Shown here one piece after another: positions 27,930 to 36,249 of a stretch of DNA of 39,441 nucleotides. The stretch is from an uncultured Clostridia bacterium. Its GTDB lineage: Bacteria > Bacillota > Clostridia > TANB77 > CAG-508. A program made the position numbers and the translations under genes. The stretch covers positions 1 to 39,441 of the forward strand of contig CANQRY010000010.1 of NCBI GenBank assembly GCA_947626335.1, in the 5' to 3' direction. Below the pieces are notes generated by a model, which was not told the origin of the DNA, did no database searches, and saw nothing but the letters and a program-made list of their open reading frames with translations. Position 1 is the first letter of the stretch. Each line of letters opens with the position of its first letter.

Positions 27930-27958
27930 TTGATTTTTATACTGTTTTTGTATATAAT
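27930..27958 (+). promoter_or_regulatory. Promoter of the minD operon
   Basis: TTGATT (27930-27935), 17-base spacer, TATAAT (27953-27958). Confidence 0.7.
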
Positions 27959-28021
27959 ATATTAGATTTTAAAATTGCATTTAAAAGTAAAAATTGCTAC
28001 CCAATTTAAGGAGGAAAAAAC

Positions 28022-28816
28022 ATGGGAGAAGTTATTGTTATCACATCAGGAAAAGGGGGAGTAGGAAAAACTACTACTACAGCAAATGTTGGTTCAGCTT
28101 TAGCCTTAAGAGGTAAAAAGGTAGTTTTAATAGATACAGATATCGGACTAAGAAACCTTGACGTAGTAATGGGCTTAGAAAACAGAATTGTATACGACAT
28201 AGTAGACGTAGTTGAAGAAAAGTGCAAACTAAGACAAGCACTTATTAAGGACAAGCGTTTTGAAGAACTATTCTTACTTCCAGCAGCTCAAACAAGAGAT
28301 AAAAGTGCAGTAAATGAAGAACAAATGAAAGAACTAGTAGAAAAATTAAAAGAAGAATTTGATTATATCTTAATTGACTGTCCTGCAGGAATAGAGCAAG
28401 GCTTTAAAAATGCAATAGCTGGGGCAAACAGAGCAATTGTTGTTACAACAGCAGAAATATCTGCAATTAGAGATGCAGATAGAATTATAGGTCTGCTAGA
28501 AGCATCTAACATAAAAAACCCTGAACTTGTTATTAACCGTTTAAGAATGAACATGGTTAAAAAAGGTGAAATGATGGACGTAGATGATATAGTTGACTTA
28601 TTATCAATAGACTTAATTGGTGTAGTGCCAGATGATGAATATATCATTACACAAACTAACAAAGGAGAACCAGTAGTAACAAATCATAAAGCGCCATCTG
28701 GAAAAGCATACATAGAAATTGCTAGTAGGATACTAGGTGAAAACATAGAGATTACCATTCCAGGAGAAAAAGAAGGATTTTTTACTAAATTAAAACATTT
28801 CTTTAAAAGAAAATAA
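28022..28816 (+). CDS. minD: Septum-site determining ATPase MinD
   Basis: A 264-residue ParA/MinD-type ATPase. The deviant Walker A GKGGVGKTTTTANVG, with its signature lysine near the start, is followed by VVLIDTDIGLRNLDVVMGLENR and IDCPAGIEQGF. The C-terminus FFTKLKHFFKRK is the amphipathic membrane-targeting helix. MinD binds the membrane as an ATP dimer and, with MinC, blocks FtsZ assembly away from mid-cell; MinE (next gene) releases it. No minC is seen in this window. RBS AAGGAGG. Confidence 0.96.
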   Translation: MGEVIVITSGKGGVGKTTTTANVGSALALRGKKVVLIDTDIGLRNLDVVMGLENRIVYDIVDVVEEKCKLRQALIKDKRFEELFLLPAAQTRDKSAVNEEQMKELVEKLKEEFDYILIDCPAGIEQGFKNAIAGANRAIVVTTAEISAIRDADRIIGLLEASNIKNPELVINRLRMNMVKKGEMMDVDDIVDLLSIDLIGVVPDDEYIITQTNKGEPVVTNHKAPSGKAYIEIASRILGENIEITIPGEKEGFFTKLKHFFKRK

Positions 28817-28839
28817 AATCACTACTACGGAGGTAAGTT

Positions 28840-29508
28840 ATGTTTGAAAACATTATCAATTTCTTTAAAAAACTTAGTAAAAAAAATAAGCCAAAAGAAA
28901 GTTCAGCTGCAGCGAAAGAAAGACTACATTTGGTTCTAATGCAAGATAGAGCAAATGTATCTGCTGACTTTTTAGAACTTATGAGACAAGAAATTATTGA
29001 AGTAATTAAAAAATATATTGACATAGATGAAAAAGCCATAGACGTTAAATTAACAAATAAAACAAACGAAGATGGTACAGTTGGTGCACCAGCATTATAT
29101 GCCAATATACCAATTATTACAATAAAAAATGATGCTAGAAAATTAAATGTAGAAAAGCCAAAACAAGAAGATAAAAAAGAAATAAAAAAATCAAGTGAGC
29201 AAAAAGAGGAAGAACCTAAGAAACAAGAAAATAACCAAAAAGAAAATAACGAACAAGCAAATAAGCAAGCAGAAAACAGCGAGAATAAAGATGCTGAAAA
29301 TCTAGAATCAAAAGAAACAAAACCTAGCGAAGAAAATAAAGAAGATTCAAATAAAAATAGCGAGGAAGCTAAAGTAGAAGAAGCACCAAATGTAGAAAAC
29401 GAAAAAGAACAGGAAGAACCAAAACCAGAAAATGAAGAAAGCAAAGAAACCGAGCAAACTAAAGAACAACCTGAAAGTGTAAAGCAAGAGGCACAAGCAA
29501 ATTCATAA
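28840..29508 (+). CDS. minE: MinE with a long charged C-terminal extension
   Basis: The first ~95 residues match MinE: membrane-targeting FENIINFFKK, AAAKERLHLVLMQDRANVSADFLELMRQEII covering the MinD-stimulating helix, and the dimerisation beta strands. MinE is normally near 90 residues; here the protein runs to 222, the added ~125 residues being almost only Glu, Lys, Gln, Asn, Ser and Pro. That tail is low-complexity and probably disordered, perhaps a spacer or interaction arm. MinE activates the MinD ATPase and drives pole-to-pole oscillation or gradients. It lies 23 bases after minD. Confidence 0.88.
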   Translation: MFENIINFFKKLSKKNKPKESSAAAKERLHLVLMQDRANVSADFLELMRQEIIEVIKKYIDIDEKAIDVKLTNKTNEDGTVGAPALYANIPIITIKNDARKLNVEKPKQEDKKEIKKSSEQKEEEPKKQENNQKENNEQANKQAENSENKDAENLESKETKPSEENKEDSNKNSEEAKVEEAPNVENEKEQEEPKPENEESKETEQTKEQPESVKQEAQANS

Positions 29509-29524
29509 AAATGGGGTTTGGATT

Positions 29525-30631
29525 ATGAAAAATAAAATACTACGTAATATTGAGTGGGAAATTTTAGTATGCACCATATTGCTACTAGCAATTGGATTAG
29601 TTGCACTATTTTCTTCCACTCAAAATTCTAATTATGATGAATTAAAAAAACAAATATTATGGCTTGTTATTAGTATTCCTGCCATGATTGTAGTTATACT
29701 AATTGACTATGAGCTATTTAACAAAATATCGCCAGTAATTTATGGAATAACAATAGTAGCACTTATAGCAGTTTTATTTACAGAGCCAATAAATGGTGCA
29801 TCATGCTGGTTTAGCATAGGTAACTTTACTATACAGCCATCAGAATTTGCAAAAATTACAACTGTTTTATTTTTAGCACAAGTAATAGTTAAACTTCAGA
29901 AAAATGATAAAGATGAAATAAATCGTTTTTGGAAACTATTAGTAGCATGCTCAGTAGTAATTGTTCCAGTATTTTTACTAATATTAGAACCGGACTATGG
30001 AACGGCAATTGCCTTTATTTCGGCACTAGTATTTATGCTATTTGCGGCAGGAATTAGAAAAAGGTATATTATAACAGCAATATTGCTTGTAGTTATTTTA
30101 GTACCACTTGCATACTTTTTTATACTTCCAGAACACGCAAAAACTAGAATAGACGTATATTTAAACCCTAATATAGACCCTCGTGGAGCAGGGTATAACA
30201 TACTACAATCTAAACTTGCAATAGGTGCAGGAGAAGCCTTTGGAATGGGCTTACTAAAAGGAAATCAAACACAACTAGGTTATTTGTACCCGAAAACCAC
30301 AGACTTTATATTTGCAGTTATTGGGGAAGAAATGGGATTTGTAGTTGCAGGTTTTGTAATTTTATTAAACATTGTTCTAATTACAAAAGCAGTACATGTA
30401 GCAAAAACTGCAAAAAATGATTTGGGTTCATATACAGCCATGGGAATTGCAGGAATATTCTTTTTCCACATGGTAGAAAACATAGGAATGACAATGGGCT
30501 TAACACCAATTACAGGAGTTCCTCTTCCATTTGTAAGCTACGGTGGTAGCTCACTTTTAACTAACTTAATTTTAATTGCTATTTTATTAAATATTAGTGG
30601 TCGTAGACAAAAAACTATATTTGCAAACTAA
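29525..30631 (+). CDS. rodA: SEDS-family peptidoglycan glycosyltransferase (RodA/FtsW)
   Basis: A 368-residue polytopic membrane protein with about ten helices. Motifs GASCWFSIGNFTIQPSEFAK, LILEPDYGTAI and GVPLPFVSYGGSSLLTNLI are the SEDS family signature, including the catalytic-loop Asp region. SEDS proteins polymerise lipid II into glycan strands with a class B penicillin-binding protein. RodA serves elongation and FtsW division; clustering with minDE and the length favour RodA as in several Clostridia, but FtsW is not excluded. The start is 17 bases after minE. Confidence 0.92.
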   Translation: MKNKILRNIEWEILVCTILLLAIGLVALFSSTQNSNYDELKKQILWLVISIPAMIVVILIDYELFNKISPVIYGITIVALIAVLFTEPINGASCWFSIGNFTIQPSEFAKITTVLFLAQVIVKLQKNDKDEINRFWKLLVACSVVIVPVFLLILEPDYGTAIAFISALVFMLFAAGIRKRYIITAILLVVILVPLAYFFILPEHAKTRIDVYLNPNIDPRGAGYNILQSKLAIGAGEAFGMGLLKGNQTQLGYLYPKTTDFIFAVIGEEMGFVVAGFVILLNIVLITKAVHVAKTAKNDLGSYTAMGIAGIFFFHMVENIGMTMGLTPITGVPLPFVSYGGSSLLTNLILIAILLNISGRRQKTIFAN

Positions 30632-30648
30632 AAAATAAAGGAAAAAAT

Positions 30649-31622
30649 ATGTATTTACACGAATTAAAAATAGGAAATGTAACTTTAAAAAATAATATAT
30701 TATTAGCACCAATGGCAGGAATAACAAACCTGCCATTTCGCAGTATATGCGAAGAATTTCGGACCTCGGTTTAGTTTGCACAGAAATGGTTAGCAGTAAA
30801 GGCCTTTTCTATAATGATAAAAAAACGCAAGAACTTTTAAATATGGAAGGTGAACCAAGACCGGTTGCGGCACAAATTTTTGGAAGTGATATAGAATCGC
30901 TTAGCTACTCTGCAAAACAGGTAAGCAAAATAGCAGATATAATAGATATAAACATGGGGTGCCCTGCTCCAAAAGTAGTAAAAAATGGAGATGGAAGCAA
31001 GTTAATGCTAAACTTAGAACTAGCATCAAATATCATAGAAGAAGTAGTAAAAGCATCAAGCATTCCTGTAACAGTAAAATTTAGAAAAGGCTGGGATAAA
31101 AATAATATTTCATGCGTAGAACTTGCAAAAATAGCAGAGGCAAAAGGAGCATCAGCAATTACAATACATGGCAGAACAAGAGAAGACTTTTTCTCAGGAG
31201 AGGTAGATTTACAAGCAATAAAAGAAGTAAAAAATGCAGTAAAAATACCTGTAATAGGAAATGGAGATATAAAGTCAGCTAAAGATGCTATAAAAATGTT
31301 TGAACAAACAAATGTAGATGCAGTCATGATAGGTAGGGGAGCCATAGGAAATCCATGGATTTTTAAAGAAATAAAAAACTACTTGCAAGGAGAGAAAAAC
31401 GAAGAAGTATCAAACGAAGAAAGGCTTAGAGTCATTCTAAAACATATTGATTTTCAAGTAGATTATTTAGGTGAAAATACAGGAATAAAAGAACTAAGAA
31501 AACACATGAATTATTATTTAAAAAACTTACCAAATGTAGCAGTTATTAGACAAAAAATAAATCAAATAGATACAAAACAAGAATTGAAAAATTGCATTAT
31601 AGAATATTTTTCTACCCTATAA
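30649..31622 (+). CDS. dusB: tRNA-dihydrouridine synthase, read through two CGG +1 sites
   Basis: With two extra C bases skipped (at 30760 and 30767) the frame is continuous for 323 residues, the normal length of DusB. The N-terminus LKNNILLAPMAGITNLPFR joins through EEFGPGLVCTEMVSS, the conserved FGxGLVxTEMV block. Then come MGCPAPKVVKNGDGSKLM with the catalytic Cys, KFRKGW, ITIHGRTREDFF, and GNGDIKSAKDA. It reduces uridine in tRNA with FMN and NADPH. Without recoding, only a 40-residue stub and a headless body could be made. RBS AAAGGA. Confidence 0.92.
30760..30763 (+). other. CGGA +1 recoding site 7 (dusB)
   Basis: In-frame CGG at codon 38 after TTT. Read as Gly it begins the FGPG of the conserved block. 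Confidence 0.88.
30767..30770 (+). other. CGGT +1 recoding site 8 (dusB)
   Basis: After site 7 the next in-frame CGG follows two codons later (GGA CCT CGG). Skipping its C gives FGPGLVCTEMV. The only site with T as fourth base. Without it the frame stops within four codons. Confidence 0.88.
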
Positions 31623-31660
31623 ATAGCAAGAATACTTTAAAAAAATATGAATATAGATTT

Positions 31661-31694
31661 AAAAGAATAGTTTATAAAAACTATTCTTTTTTTA
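31661..31694 (+). terminator. Rho-independent terminator after dusB
   Basis: AAAAGAATAGTTT/AAACTATTCTTTT stem with a 4-base loop and T run. Confidence 0.8.
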
Positions 31695-31718
31695 AGTAAG
31701 CGAAAGGAAGGATTATAT

Positions 31719-32399
31719 ATGAAAAATAAAAAAATTATAAGTTTAATATTATTTAGCATTTTAATTATTTTAATAATAATTTATTTTTTTTATAAAAATA
31801 CTAATAAAAATTTAAATATAGGGAACAATTTAAGTAACAAAACAAATCAAGAAATTGAGGAATATATTTTAAATATTAGCTCATACGAGGCAGATATTGA
31901 GGTAGAAGTACAAAGCAACAAAAATATTAATAAATATAAAATAAAGCAAACATACATAAGTCCAAATATTGAAAAACAAATTGTAGAAGAACCATCAAAT
32001 ATAAAAGGTTTAGAAACAGTATATGATGGAACAAATTTAAAAATAACAAATACAAAACTTAATTTAAGTACCGTTTATGAAAACTACCCATATATTTCAG
32101 ATAATTTTTTATGGCTAAATTCTTTTATACAAGACTATAAAATTTCAAAAAATAAAAAAATGTACGAAGAACAAAATCAGCTTGTTATGGAAGTAACTTT
32201 AGAGTCAAATAACCCTTATGCCTCTTCTAAAAAACTATATATTAATAAAGACGAAAATAAAATTACAAAACTAGTTGTACAAGATAAGAACCAAAAGAAC
32301 TTAGTTTACATATTATATAATGAGATAAAAATAAATAGTTTAGAAGAAGGGGAGGTATTAGCCTTTAAAATAAAAGAAATTTCTGCTAAACAATATTAA
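31719..32399 (+). CDS. LolA/GerS-like membrane-anchored protein
   Basis: A 226-residue protein with a very hydrophobic N-terminal helix (IISLILFSILIILIIIYFFY) and no clear lipobox. The rest is an outside beta-rich domain: SYEADIEVEVQSNKNINKYKIKQ, VYDGTNLKITNTKLN and KKLYINKDENKITKLVVQD follow the strand pattern of LolA/LppX-like folds, as in clostridial germination protein GerS and related envelope proteins. A role in envelope or spore cortex is an inference only. It is preceded by a terminator and an AAGGAAGG site. Confidence 0.65.
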   Translation: MKNKKIISLILFSILIILIIIYFFYKNTNKNLNIGNNLSNKTNQEIEEYILNISSYEADIEVEVQSNKNINKYKIKQTYISPNIEKQIVEEPSNIKGLETVYDGTNLKITNTKLNLSTVYENYPYISDNFLWLNSFIQDYKISKNKKMYEEQNQLVMEVTLESNNPYASSKKLYINKDENKITKLVVQDKNQKNLVYILYNEIKINSLEEGEVLAFKIKEISAKQY

Positions 32400-32487
32400 A
32401 AATAATATCTGCTCTTATATAACTATTGTTTTTATTGCTAATCCTTAAAATATATCAAAATAAAAAGCAAAAATAGGAGTGAAGAAA

Positions 32488-32841
32488 ATGGTAGTAAAAA
32501 GAGGAGATATGTTTTATGCAGATTTAAGTCCGGTAGTTGGTTCTGAACAAGGTGGAGTAAGGCCAGTACTAATTATACAAAATGACATAGGAAATAAACA
32601 TAGCCCAACTGTTATTGCAGCTGCAATAACATCTCAAATGGGAAAAAATAGATTACCAACACATATTGAAATAGAACCAAATAAAAGTGGGTTAAAGGCT
32701 GAATCTGTTGTTTTAACAGAACAAATTAGAACAATAGATAAAAGTAGACTAAAAGAAAAAATAGGGCATATTGATGATGAAAATATAATGTCAAAAATAA
32801 ATAATGCCTTAGGAGTAAGCTTTGGAATAAACGAAGATTAA
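32488..32841 (+). CDS. mazF: MazF/PemK-family mRNA interferase (EndoA-like), no adjacent antitoxin
   Basis: A 117-residue toxin very similar in layout to Bacillus Endo[22 protein letters not shown], then [18 protein letters not shown], and [20 protein letters not shown]. Family members cut single-stranded mRNA at short motifs. ATG at 32488 is chosen because AGGAG is 9 bases upstream; a GTG at 32479 abuts it. In Bacillus the antitoxin gene (ndoAI) sits directly before; here the upstream gene is a membrane protein and no small antitoxin ORF is present. Confidence 0.92.
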   Translation: MVVKRGDMFYADLSPVVGSEQGGVRPVLIIQNDIGNKHSPTVIAAAITSQMGKNRLPTHIEIEPNKSGLKAESVVLTEQIRTIDKSRLKEKIGHIDDENIMSKINNALGVSFGINED

Positions 32842-32879
32842 AACAAATGGGTTTATTAGAGTAAACCCATTTGTTTTTG
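32841..32879 (+). terminator. Rho-independent terminator after mazF
   Basis: A 15-bp stem AAACAAATGGGTTTA with its complement, then a T-rich tail. Confidence 0.85.
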
Positions 32880-32971
32880 TATTTTAAGCATATGAAATAT
32901 TTTGCTTTTTACTAAAAATCTTTTATATAACTGCAATACGTACTATTTTTTTATTTTTTTAAATCTATGTA

Positions 32972-33001
32972 TTGACATTTTATAATAAAATGTAGTAAAA
33001 T
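32972..33001 (+). promoter_or_regulatory. Promoter of the tRNA-Leu gene
   Basis: TTGACA (32972-32977), 18-base spacer, TAAAAT (32996-33001), about 65 bases before the tRNA. Confidence 0.6.
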
Positions 33002-33067
33002 AAATCTTGTCAGTTCAATAAAATTCATGGTATGTGTAATAAAACATAATTTGAATTTTAAACATAT

Positions 33068-33155
33068 GCAGATGTGGCGGAACTGGCAGACGCACAGGAC
33101 TTAAAATCCTGCGGACGAATAATCCGTGCCGGTTCGATTCCGGCCATCTGCACCA
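33068..33155 (+). tRNA. tRNA-Leu(UAA) with encoded CCA
   Basis: The acceptor stem GCAGATG/CATCTGC, D-arm, anticodon stem CAGGA/TCCTG around a loop with TAA at 33102-33104, a long class II variable arm, the GGTTCGATTCC T-arm, discriminator A and encoded CCA are all present. It reads UUA and UUG. It borders the mobile region to the right, and tRNA-Leu 3' ends are common integration sites for tyrosine recombinases. Confidence 0.97.
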
Positions 33156-33194
33156 AAAAATGCTAAATTTTAACCAAATTTAGCATTTTTTATT
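33155..33194 (+). terminator. Rho-independent terminator after tRNA-Leu
   Basis: AAAAATGCTAAATTT pairs with AAATTTAGCATTTTT, then further T residues. Confidence 0.85.
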
Positions 33195-33301
33195 TTTATT
33201 CAAAATCATTTAAAAGTATTGATACAACTTGGTTTTAAGAAATTTCATTATTCAAACTATTTTCAAAATTATTTAAAATTATTCATTATTTTTTTCACTT
33301 C

Positions 33302-33421
33302 TGCACACAATCTGCACACACGATTTGCACACAAAATAATCTTTGAAATAGTATTCAAATATAGTGTTACAAAAGTTGGCTAAAAATTTTCTTGCACACA
33401 AAAATAGAGTTGTTGCACACA
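33302..33421 (+). repeat. Five direct TGCACACA repeats, possible recombinase arm sites
   Basis: TGCACACA occurs at 33302, 33313, 33326, 33393 and 33414, always in the same orientation, in a gene-free stretch between the tRNA and the relaxase. Each is preceded by C or T. The position near the presumed left end of the element suits arm-type binding sites of a tyrosine recombinase or its excisionase. Not proven by sequence alone. Confidence 0.5.
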
Positions 33422-33430
33422 ACCCTATTT
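33401..33430 (-). terminator. Terminator of the mobilisation gene
   Basis: On the minus strand AAATAGGGTTGT pairs imperfectly with ACAACTCTATTTT and a T run follows, just after the relaxase stop. Confidence 0.6.
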
Positions 33431-33438
33431 AACATTTT

Positions 33439-34413
33439 TTATAATTTTTCATGGTTAGATTTGTCTATAAATGAATTTACTAATCGCTTTAATCTTTCTT
33501 TTGAAAAATCAAATAATAAACTAACATATTCTAAAGTTTTATCAATATAATCTTTAAGTTTTATAACTTCAGTTTTTAAAGTTTTATTTTCTCTTTTTAG
33601 GTTATAATTCTCTACTTGTATTTTTTCAGCTCTATATATTGTATCGTCTACAATATGTTTAACTTTAGTATATCTTTTAGCAAGTGTATTATACTTACTA
33701 ATTACTCGCTTATAATCTTTTTGCATAACCTCAATATCATCTGTTGTTTTCTCTTTCTCTAAATGTTCATTACTTTTAAACATTTCTTGAACTTCATAAT
33801 TAGTAATTTGCTTTAATTTTTCTGTTTGTATATGTTTATTATCAGTTGTATTTCCTCTTTCTAAATCAAATCCAGATTTTATCATATATGAATAGAAGTT
33901 ATCTTGTAGCCTTTTATAACTGTTTTTCCCTTTCCAATATTCACTACAAGCGATTTTATCAACTTCATTTCCGTATTTATCTTTAGTATGTACTACTGGA
34001 ACAAATACTAAATGCATGTGTGGAGTACTTTCGTCATTATGTACTTTTGCAGACAAGATATATTGTTCTCTTAAATTTTTGTAATTTGCTACAAATTTAT
34101 ATGCAGTTTGAAAATATCTCTTTGTTTCTTTTTCTCCAATGCTATCAAAAAAATCTTTATCAGAAGTTATAATAAATTCACAAGCTATGTTACTAACGGA
34201 TTTTATTTGACCTTTTAAATTATATTTTTCCTTTAATATTTTAAATGCTTTTTGATATGTTGTATTGCAAGTTTTAATTGAATAGTTTTTAGTAAAATTG
34301 TTTTTGTTAATATCTTTATTTGAATAATTAGTATTTTTTCTTTCTATATGCCTATATATTCCAGACAAGTTTTTTATTTTATAATTTGTATTTCTAATTA
34401 TTGCATAACTCAC
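33439..34413 (-). CDS. mobV: MobV-family relaxase
   Basis: A 324-residue relaxase. The start MSYAIIRNTNYKIKNLSGIYRHIERKN follows the MobV N-terminal pattern, and VHNDESTPHMHLVFVPV is the metal-binding HxDExTPHxH motif III. A long coiled coil covers about residues 215-310 (KVKHIVDDTIYRAEKIQVENY and onward). MobV relaxases nick oriT and pilot one strand into a recipient through a conjugation machine supplied by another element. GTG start at 34413 with AAAGGAG upstream. A matching oriT lies 100 bases upstream, and no type IV secretion genes are in view. Confidence 0.92.
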   Translation of the reverse strand: MSYAIIRNTNYKIKNLSGIYRHIERKNTNYSNKDINKNNFTKNYSIKTCNTTYQKAFKILKEKYNLKGQIKSVSNIACEFIITSDKDFFDSIGEKETKRYFQTAYKFVANYKNLREQYILSAKVHNDESTPHMHLVFVPVVHTKDKYGNEVDKIACSEYWKGKNSYKRLQDNFYSYMIKSGFDLERGNTTDNKHIQTEKLKQITNYEVQEMFKSNEHLEKEKTTDDIEVMQKDYKRVISKYNTLAKRYTKVKHIVDDTIYRAEKIQVENYNLKRENKTLKTEVIKLKDYIDKTLEYVSLLFDFSKERLKRLVNSFIDKSNHEKL

Positions 34414-34510
34414 TTTTTACTCCTTTCTAATCTTAAGAAATTTCTCCGAAGCTTTTTACTTATGTTATAATTCATATTATTAAGTCAAAAAAATAGGAAC
34501 ACTTTAGTGT

Positions 34511-34544
34511 TATAACATACTAGAACACTTTTAAAAAAGTGTTC
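34511..34544 (-). other. Predicted MobV-type oriT with nick site
   Basis: Read on the minus strand, a 10-bp inverted repeat (GAACACTTTT...AAAAGTGTTC, 34544-34523) is followed by CTAGTATG/TTATAAC. pMV158 oriT has the same layout: an ACTTTA...TAAAGT repeat followed by TAGTGTG/TTATA. The predicted nick is between 34516 and 34515. It lies upstream of the relaxase on the same strand, as in MobV plasmids. Confidence 0.65.
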
Positions 34545-34553
34545 TGTATGATT

Positions 34554-34692
34554 AGGGGCTTTGCCCCTAATGACCCCTATGCAAGATTTTTTAAAATTTT
34601 TTGCAATTATTTATTAGTAGTATGAATAAATACTACTATTACAAATAGCTTTTAAAAAATCTTGCTTGGAAAACCGATTGCCGGTTTTCCAA
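34554..34692. repeat. Cluster of strong inverted repeats beside oriT
   Basis: The stretch contains an AGGGGC/GCCCCT hairpin (34554-34568), a perfect 16-bp inverted repeat (34581-34596 with 34650-34665) enclosing an 8-bp one (34615-34622 with 34631-34638), and an 11-bp hairpin (34666-34676 with 34682-34692). No gene is present. Such structure suits single-stranded DNA processing (single-strand origin or oriT accessory region). Confidence 0.55.
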
Positions 34693-34749
34693 ACCTTTCC
34701 TGCAATATTCATAAAATTGCTTAAATAAAATTTAATCAATTTTATGAAT

Positions 34750-35040
34750 TTATCTTTCCAGTTCATGATTGTAAAAATCAGTACTTTTACCTTTGCAAAG
34801 TCCGTCTATAAATGCTTCTATTTCTGCCCAAGTCTTAAAACAACTCTTATCGTCAATAGAATACCAGTCTTTTCGTTTTGTATTCTTATTAATTACTGCA
34901 ACTGCTTTATTATATATATAATCATTAGATATTTTCAAAAGTAATAACTCTTTTTCACTATCTCCTAACATATATTCATTTAGACCATTTATTCTTTTTA
35001 TTATATCTGATTTACTCAATTCCTTTTTCCTCTCTTTCAT
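34750..35040 (-). CDS. Unknown small protein of the mobile element
   Basis: A 96-residue charged protein, not recognised. The N-terminal half is helical (KELSKSDIIKRINGLNEYMLGDSEKELLLLKI); the second half holds WYSIDDKSCFKTWAEIEAFIDGL. Its start lies 29 bases inside the recombinase gene end, so it is translated from the same transcript. An accessory role in mobilisation or recombination is possible from position only. Confidence 0.65.
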   Translation of the reverse strand: MKERKKELSKSDIIKRINGLNEYMLGDSEKELLLLKISNDYIYNKAVAVINKNTKRKDWYSIDDKSCFKTWAEIEAFIDGLCKGKSTDFYNHELER

Positions 35041-36238
35041 TAGACATACTTTCTATTATATTATTATTTTTTGCAAGTAAATTTTCTGCACTTACAATTT
35101 CATTGTTCATATAATAGTTATTAACCTTTTCTAGTTCTGCCTCTTTATATTTATTGAAAACAGAAGTATATGTATTTAGTGTTATTGATACGTCAGAATG
35201 TCCCATTAACCTTTGCAGTGCAACAGCTCTCATCCCTGCTTCAATACATCTAGTTCCGTAAGTATGACGCAAACTATGTGAAGATATACCTTGTATGCTC
35301 ATTTCTTTCATTAATTCTCTTAATCTTCTATTAGCATTTTCAGGTCTTACATAATTTTCGTTTTTATCTAAAAATAATTGTTTATCTTTGTTGTTTTCAG
35401 CTAATTTCATTTGATTTATTATTTCATTTCTTATAAAAACTGGTATTGGAACTTCTCTAATTCCTGCATAAGTTTTAGGCAAATATTTCATTATTATTCT
35501 ACCAGCTTTATCTTTTGACAAAGTCTTATCAACTATAATCAAATTTCTATGTAAATTTATGTCTGTACTACGTAATGCTAAAGCCTCTCCTATACGAAGT
35601 CCTAAATACATTTGAATTAAATATAATACTTTAAATGGAACCTCTGCAATAGATGCACTTATTAAGTAATTAGTTAATTTTTGTTGTTCTTCAATTTCTA
35701 ATGCTCTTACAGGTTTTCGTATTTGTGTGCTTTTCGGTCTTATTACTTCTAGCATAGGGTTTCTTACAATATATCCTTTATTTACAGCATCTCTAAATGC
35801 CTGTGAAAATTGTTCTTTTACTTTCTTAATAGTTGAGTTGCTATAATCTTTTAATGAATTCAAGTAATTTTGGATTTCATTACTTGTTATTTCATTAATG
35901 TTTTTCTTTGACATAGGACTTTTTTCAATTTTTTTTATACTTTCCATTATTCTTATATAACTTCTATCTCCTATTAAATTCATGTCTAATTTTCTTTGTA
36001 AATTTTCTCTCATAAGTTGATTTAATGGTATTCCATTATTTTTTATAAATAGTTCATTTCCTTTTTGGTATTGAATACTTGTCAAAAAATCTTTGGCTTC
36101 TTGTTCAGTTAAAAATGATTTTGTTTTTCTTGTTTCTTTTTGCGTATCTTTTTCATATATGTAATATGTGCAACGCCAACTTTTACGATTTTTGTCATAA
36201 TAAATACTACCAACTTTTTCTTTTTTACTTTTTTCCAT
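35012..36238 (-). CDS. int: Tyrosine recombinase (integrase)
   Basis: A 408-residue phage/ICE-type integrase. An N-terminal AP2-like arm-binding region (GSIYYDKNRKSWRCTYYIYEKD) is followed by a SAM-like core-binding domain, then the catalytic domain with first Arg in MYLGLRIGEALALR, HSLRHTYGTRC, the GHSDVSITLNTYTSV box with catalytic His and terminal Tyr. It cuts and joins DNA at attachment sites. The start is set at MEKSKKEKVG because AGGTGGTGAT precedes it by 5-6 bases. The nearby tRNA-Leu 3' end is a candidate attachment site. Confidence 0.93.
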   Translation of the reverse strand: MEKSKKEKVGSIYYDKNRKSWRCTYYIYEKDTQKETRKTKSFLTEQEAKDFLTSIQYQKGNELFIKNNGIPLNQLMRENLQRKLDMNLIGDRSYIRIMESIKKIEKSPMSKKNINEITSNEIQNYLNSLKDYSNSTIKKVKEQFSQAFRDAVNKGYIVRNPMLEVIRPKSTQIRKPVRALEIEEQQKLTNYLISASIAEVPFKVLYLIQMYLGLRIGEALALRSTDINLHRNLIIVDKTLSKDKAGRIIMKYLPKTYAGIREVPIPVFIRNEIINQMKLAENNKDKQLFLDKNENYVRPENANRRLRELMKEMSIQGISSHSLRHTYGTRCIEAGMRAVALQRLMGHSDVSITLNTYTSVFNKYKEAELEKVNNYYMNNEIVSAENLLAKNNNIIESMSNEREEKGIE

Positions 36239-36249
36239 AATATCACCAC

